The notes under the pieces: model-generated | What the model was told of the DNA's origin: nothing | What the model saw: only the letters and a program-made list of their open reading frames with translations | The model's database searches: none | In this document: one piece after another, positions 60,897 to 64,000 of the stretch | Position numbering within the stretch: the first letter of the stretch is position 1 | How the letters are laid out: each line of letters opens with the position of its first letter | Assembly: GCF_006265175.1 (NCBI RefSeq) | Contig: NZ_VDCQ01000007.1 | Span: forward strand, 124,001 to 188,000 | Length of the DNA stretch: 64,000 bases | Direction: 5' to 3' | From: Paenibacillus hemerocallicola | Lineage (GTDB): Bacteria; Bacillota; Bacilli; Paenibacillales; NBRC-103111 | Position numbers and translations under genes: made by a program

Positions 60897-62555
60897 TTAT
60901 TTTTGCTCGGCGTACCATTCGTTCGCTTCTTTCGTAATGGCATCCCCGCCAAGCCTTTTCCAGTCGGAAACGTACTTGTCGAACTCGTCTATCGAAGCGG
61001 TTCCCGCGATAATTTGCAGAAACGTTTCATCGCGGAGTTTGTTCAAGCCTTCGCCTTTCTCCGCCATAGTCGGAGTCGGCGTAGCATTATACCGGTTCGG
61101 CACGAAGCGATTGTTCCGGATAATGTCGTCGACGATCGCACCGGAGCTGCCGGGCCCGTTCTGGGCGTATTCTCCCCACAGCTTCTTGTCTCCGTTCAAA
61201 TACCGCATGATCCGGTCGTATACGTTGCGGCGTTCGGGAGCGAGCTGCTCCGCCTTTTTGCTGCCGTTCAGAACTGCCGCCGCCTGCCTGTAATTCTCGA
61301 TATTGTTGTCCGACAAATAAATCCGGATCGGAGCCATCGACCAGATGGCGGACTTGTCCTCCTTGCTCGGATTGACGAGCGTGTAGAACAGCTCCTCCGA
61401 CGTGTTGAAATAGTACGCGTTCAACCAAAGCTCCAGCATGTGGGACAGCGCTTCGGGATGCTTCGTCCCCTTTTTGACGACCCAATAATATTTGTAAATA
61501 TTCAGCTGCAGCGGATACAGCACCGGATCGCCGTCCGCCGAAGGAATCGCATATGCCTGCCATTCCCGATCCGGCGTTAGGCTTGCGAGCGGATAGTTCG
61601 CTGAGCCCCGTGATCCCGCCATCATGCCGATTTTCCCCGCGCCGATGCTCTCGAATACTTTGAATGAGGGCTTGACGGTAAACTCCGGATCGATCTGCCC
61701 GGCCTGGAACAATTCCTTCAGCTTGCCCAGCCCCCGCTTCATCTCGGGCTGAATCGTACTGTAAGCGAGCTTGCCGTTCGCGTCCGCAAGCCAAATGTCC
61801 CAGTAGGCATGATAGCCGTTCATCAGGCCGATCGCCATTCCCAAGTCGCGGTCGAGAGCGAGGCCGAACGTATCCTTCTTGCCATTCCCGTCCGGGTCGC
61901 GGTTTGTAAACGCTTCAGAAATGGCCCATACGTCGTCCATCGTTGTCGGCGCGGGAAGCTTCAGCTTCTCCATCCAGTCTTTGCGAATCCATAAAATGGC
62001 GGGGCTTTCCTTGGCCGTCCCGGTAAAAGGGATCGCCATCAGCCTTCCGTCGATCGCGGCCGACCGGATCACGTCCGGGCCGGCGTCCCGTATAACCCTC
62101 TTCAAGACCTCGGGGGCATTGTTCTCGTAAACGGAGGTCAAGTCTTCCAGCAAGCCGGCCTGGGCGAGCTGTTTGAATTGCGCCGGAGTGGCCGCGAAGA
62201 AATCGGGCAAATCGCCGGACGAAATCATCAGATTCGTCTTCTTCACGTATTCCGCCTCGGGGACCGTCCATTCGGTTTTGACTTTGATGCCGAGATGACG
62301 CTCGATATAGCGGGTCCAAGGGTTGTTTCGGAAATCGTCCCCATTGAAATATTTGACCGAAGGAAGGCTGAACGCAACCGTAGTCAATTCGATTGGAGGA
62401 TCATATTTCGCAGGCCCCCCCGTCGCGCTCGGCTTTTGGCCTACGTCCTGCGCTTTCGGCTTCTTCGCCGGATCATCATTGTTGTCGCAGCCCGACAGGA
62501 GCATCATGACAGTCAAACAAACCGAAATTGCCGACGACGACCCGACCCGTTTCAT
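60897..62555 (-). CDS. Orphan LplA-type solute-binding lipoprotein
   Basis: 552 residues with lipobox LSGC. It aligns from end to end with the binding protein at 48064 (YDPPIELTTVAFSLPSVKYF versus YDPPIELTTVNYSFPTTKFF; NRDPDGNGKKDTFGLALD calcium loop; ending ITKEANEWYAEQK). It follows the beta-helix gene by 36 bp and precedes the family 1 binding protein by 20 bp, so all three are probably one operon. A recent duplication of the transporter component is likely. Confidence 0.9.
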   Translation of the reverse strand: MKRVGSSSAISVCLTVMMLLSGCDNNDDPAKKPKAQDVGQKPSATGGPAKYDPPIELTTVAFSLPSVKYFNGDDFRNNPWTRYIERHLGIKVKTEWTVPEAEYVKKTNLMISSGDLPDFFAATPAQFKQLAQAGLLEDLTSVYENNAPEVLKRVIRDAGPDVIRSAAIDGRLMAIPFTGTAKESPAILWIRKDWMEKLKLPAPTTMDDVWAISEAFTNRDPDGNGKKDTFGLALDRDLGMAIGLMNGYHAYWDIWLADANGKLAYSTIQPEMKRGLGKLKELFQAGQIDPEFTVKPSFKVFESIGAGKIGMMAGSRGSANYPLASLTPDREWQAYAIPSADGDPVLYPLQLNIYKYYWVVKKGTKHPEALSHMLELWLNAYYFNTSEELFYTLVNPSKEDKSAIWSMAPIRIYLSDNNIENYRQAAAVLNGSKKAEQLAPERRNVYDRIMRYLNGDKKLWGEYAQNGPGSSGAIVDDIIRNNRFVPNRYNATPTPTMAEKGEGLNKLRDETFLQIIAGTASIDEFDKYVSDWKRLGGDAITKEANEWYAEQK

Positions 62556-62591
62556 CGTTATACCCCCGTTATGGAATGATCCGGGCTCCGG

Positions 62592-64000
62592 CTACAGCAG
62601 AGAAACCTGCTTCCACCCCGTATTGCCCGTTCCCGATTGCTTCAAATACTTGATGCCCGAAGCCGTATCCGTATACTCGGAGCCCGGCGGCGCGGACAGC
62701 ACGCCCTCCGGCGCGCCGGTATCCTGTATCCGGTAATAGCCGCTCGTCGCTTCCACGTTGACGCCTTCCACGACGCCGACGGCATAATTGCTCAGCTTGT
62801 TGCCGAACGACTGCACGTCTACGATCCGGATGTCGGAGGGCTTCACGCCGCCCGCATGCGGGAAAAATTCGATGCCGTAATCCTGTGTCTTCGTCGCCTG
62901 ATTGTCGAATACCCGTCCGCCCTGCACCGTCACTCGGCTGGCGCCGCGTATGACGATTCCGCCGATCGTGAGCAGCTGCGCGTTATTGTACACGTTCGGG
63001 TCGATCACATCGACAGTCGTCACCAAACCGGCCCCGTTGTCGATGAGAATGCCGCCGCTCCCATTTTCCTTAGAAGTATGATTCGCGACGGTCACCTGAT
63101 GTCCTCCCGTAATATTGACGCCATGCAGCTTATTGTTGCTCGTATCCGCCCCGATGATTTGGAAATGACGGGGATACTGCCCGGCGACATTCGTCCCTGT
63201 CAGTATGCCGTGCCCCTGATTGTTGTGGAACTGTCCGCCGATCACTTGGACGTTCGTGGCGGGCGTACCCGCGGGAGCCGGATAACCGTCCGTCGAAATT
63301 TGCAGTCCCGCCCCTTGATTATGGTGCGAATTGCAATGCACGAACTGAATCCGGTCGGCTCCCGACACCCCCATGCCGGGCTGAGCTCCGAGATGGCCGG
63401 AGACGTTGCGCGCCTCGCAGCCCTCCACGCGCAAATCATGCGTGCCGTTGGCCACATAATAGCCCGGCTTGCTGACGCCGTCCACGACGCAGTTGCGGAT
63501 GACGCCGTTCGTTCCCTGCGAGGTGGCGATGCCGTTCGTAATCCGCTGTCTGGCCGTCAGCTGCGCCGAATCGCCGATTACCCGCACGTTGTCGACCAGC
63601 ACGTCGACGCAATAATTCAAAGCGACAATGCCCGCATTGTTCGGCCCGAATCCTTTGATGGCCTGGAACGCCAGATCACGCACGACAACATTGCGCACCG
63701 GCTCCAGCGTCGCCGAGGGCGGAGTCGTTTTGTTGACGAGCAGCGCGATATAGTCCGTCTCCAGTGAAATAACGGACGCTCCGGTCCCTTGCAGAACGAT
63801 GTTGTCCACTTCGGCGCGAATCGCCTGATTCACGATGTAGGTCCCGCTGGGAATCCAGACGACGGTCGTTCCGGTCGTTCCGGATTTGACCGCTTCGATA
63901 GCCGCCTGGATGGCGCACCAATCCGTCTCGTCCGTAAGCGCCTTGGCGTGCGGATAGACGGCCCGGGCTGCGGCCAAGGTAGCGAACGTGCCGGACAACG
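62592..64000 (-). CDS. Pectate-lyase-superfamily right-handed beta-helix protein, 5' end missing
   Basis: The frame is open to the right edge; a TTG at 63998 is in frame but the N-terminus most likely lies beyond the window. TDETDWCAIQAAIEAVKSG is the Pectate_lyase_3-type entry, followed by many beta-helix rungs (GVIRNCVVDGVSKPGYYVANG, NVQVIGGQFHNNQGHGILTG, ASRVTVQGGRVFDNQ) and a small C-terminal domain (SEYTDTASGIKYLKQSGTGNTGWKQV) often found in phage-tail-like or glycan-binding proteins. It probably cleaves a polysaccharide. Confidence 0.8.
   Translation of the reverse strand, partial: LSGTFATLAAARAVYPHAKALTDETDWCAIQAAIEAVKSGTTGTTVVWIPSGTYIVNQAIRAEVDNIVLQGTGASVISLETDYIALLVNKTTPPSATLEPVRNVVVRDLAFQAIKGFGPNNAGIVALNYCVDVLVDNVRVIGDSAQLTARQRITNGIATSQGTNGVIRNCVVDGVSKPGYYVANGTHDLRVEGCEARNVSGHLGAQPGMGVSGADRIQFVHCNSHHNQGAGLQISTDGYPAPAGTPATNVQVIGGQFHNNQGHGILTGTNVAGQYPRHFQIIGADTSNNKLHGVNITGGHQVTVANHTSKENGSGGILIDNGAGLVTTVDVIDPNVYNNAQLLTIGGIVIRGASRVTVQGGRVFDNQATKTQDYGIEFFPHAGGVKPSDIRIVDVQSFGNKLSNYAVGVVEGVNVEATSGYYRIQDTGAPEGVLSAPPGSEYTDTASGIKYLKQSGTGNTGWKQVSLL

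Overview
The window looks like a chromosomal segment of a Gram-positive, Paenibacillus- or Cohnella-like member of the Bacillales. This is inferred from strong AGGAGG ribosome binding sites, many GTG and TTG starts, lipoprotein solute-binding proteins with LplB/LplC-type permeases and no local ATPase, membrane AraC-type regulators with extracytoplasmic sensor domains, a BceRS/BceAB module and a YitT protein. No rRNA, tRNA, CRISPR array, phage or insertion sequence was recognised.

Layout, left to right. 1-2.1 kb: start of a secreted heparinase II/III-like enzyme (runs off the left edge). 2.4-6.4 kb: compact DNA-repair island, a leftward operon adaA / ogt-type methyltransferase / 2OG-Fe(II) oxygenase / SPL-like radical SAM protein, divergent from an AlkA-type glycosylase that carries an Ada-like zinc domain. 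6.4-17.5 kb: mixed housekeeping and accessory genes (small secreted protein, ArsR, DUF1697, methyltransferase, pentapeptide repeat, solitary ECF sigma factor, decayed glyoxalase, ParB-like, Nudix, DinB, LysR, SDR plus QueA-like pair). 17.5-21.9 kb: a two-gene unit encoding a protein with the LQRTIGNQAV motif of eCIS-type cargo and a YbjN-like possible chaperone, then an APH-type kinase and an AraC regulator. 22.6-31.1 kb: carbohydrate locus of a solute-binding lipoprotein, an SGNH-like secreted protein and a frameshifted Tat-exported pectate-lyase-like protein, divergent from a GH31 glycosidase fused to an AraC DNA-binding domain. 31.6-43.6 kb: leftward locus of LplB, LplC and substrate-binding protein, membrane AraC regulator, SUMF1-sialidase fusion, Tat-exported beta-helix protein and neutral-ceramidase-like protein. 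43.9-45.9 kb: ferredoxin-NADP reductase and two decayed genes. 45.9-52.2 kb: second Lpl-type transporter with a divergent membrane AraC regulator. 52.7-57.2 kb: BceAB transporter divergent from BceRS, with a perfect BceR box between them. 58-64 kb: YitT protein, small membrane protein, two tandem orphan solute-binding lipoproteins and a beta-helix protein running off the right edge.

The most unusual signal is not protein-coding. Intergenic regions carry repeat blocks made of four 22-23-nt imperfect palindromes whose starts are 50-52, 61-71 and 50-52 bp apart. Three unrelated palindrome sequences (families A, B and C) use the same layout. The spacings are close to 5, 6 or 7 helical turns, so all modules of a block face the same side of the DNA. 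This suggests protein-binding arrays rather than ordinary terminators. Other points of interest are the GH31-AraC fusion with a probable lost acid/base residue, the SUMF1-sialidase fusion without active-site cysteines, the eCIS-like cargo and chaperone pair away from any injection apparatus, and the QueA-like plus SDR operon.
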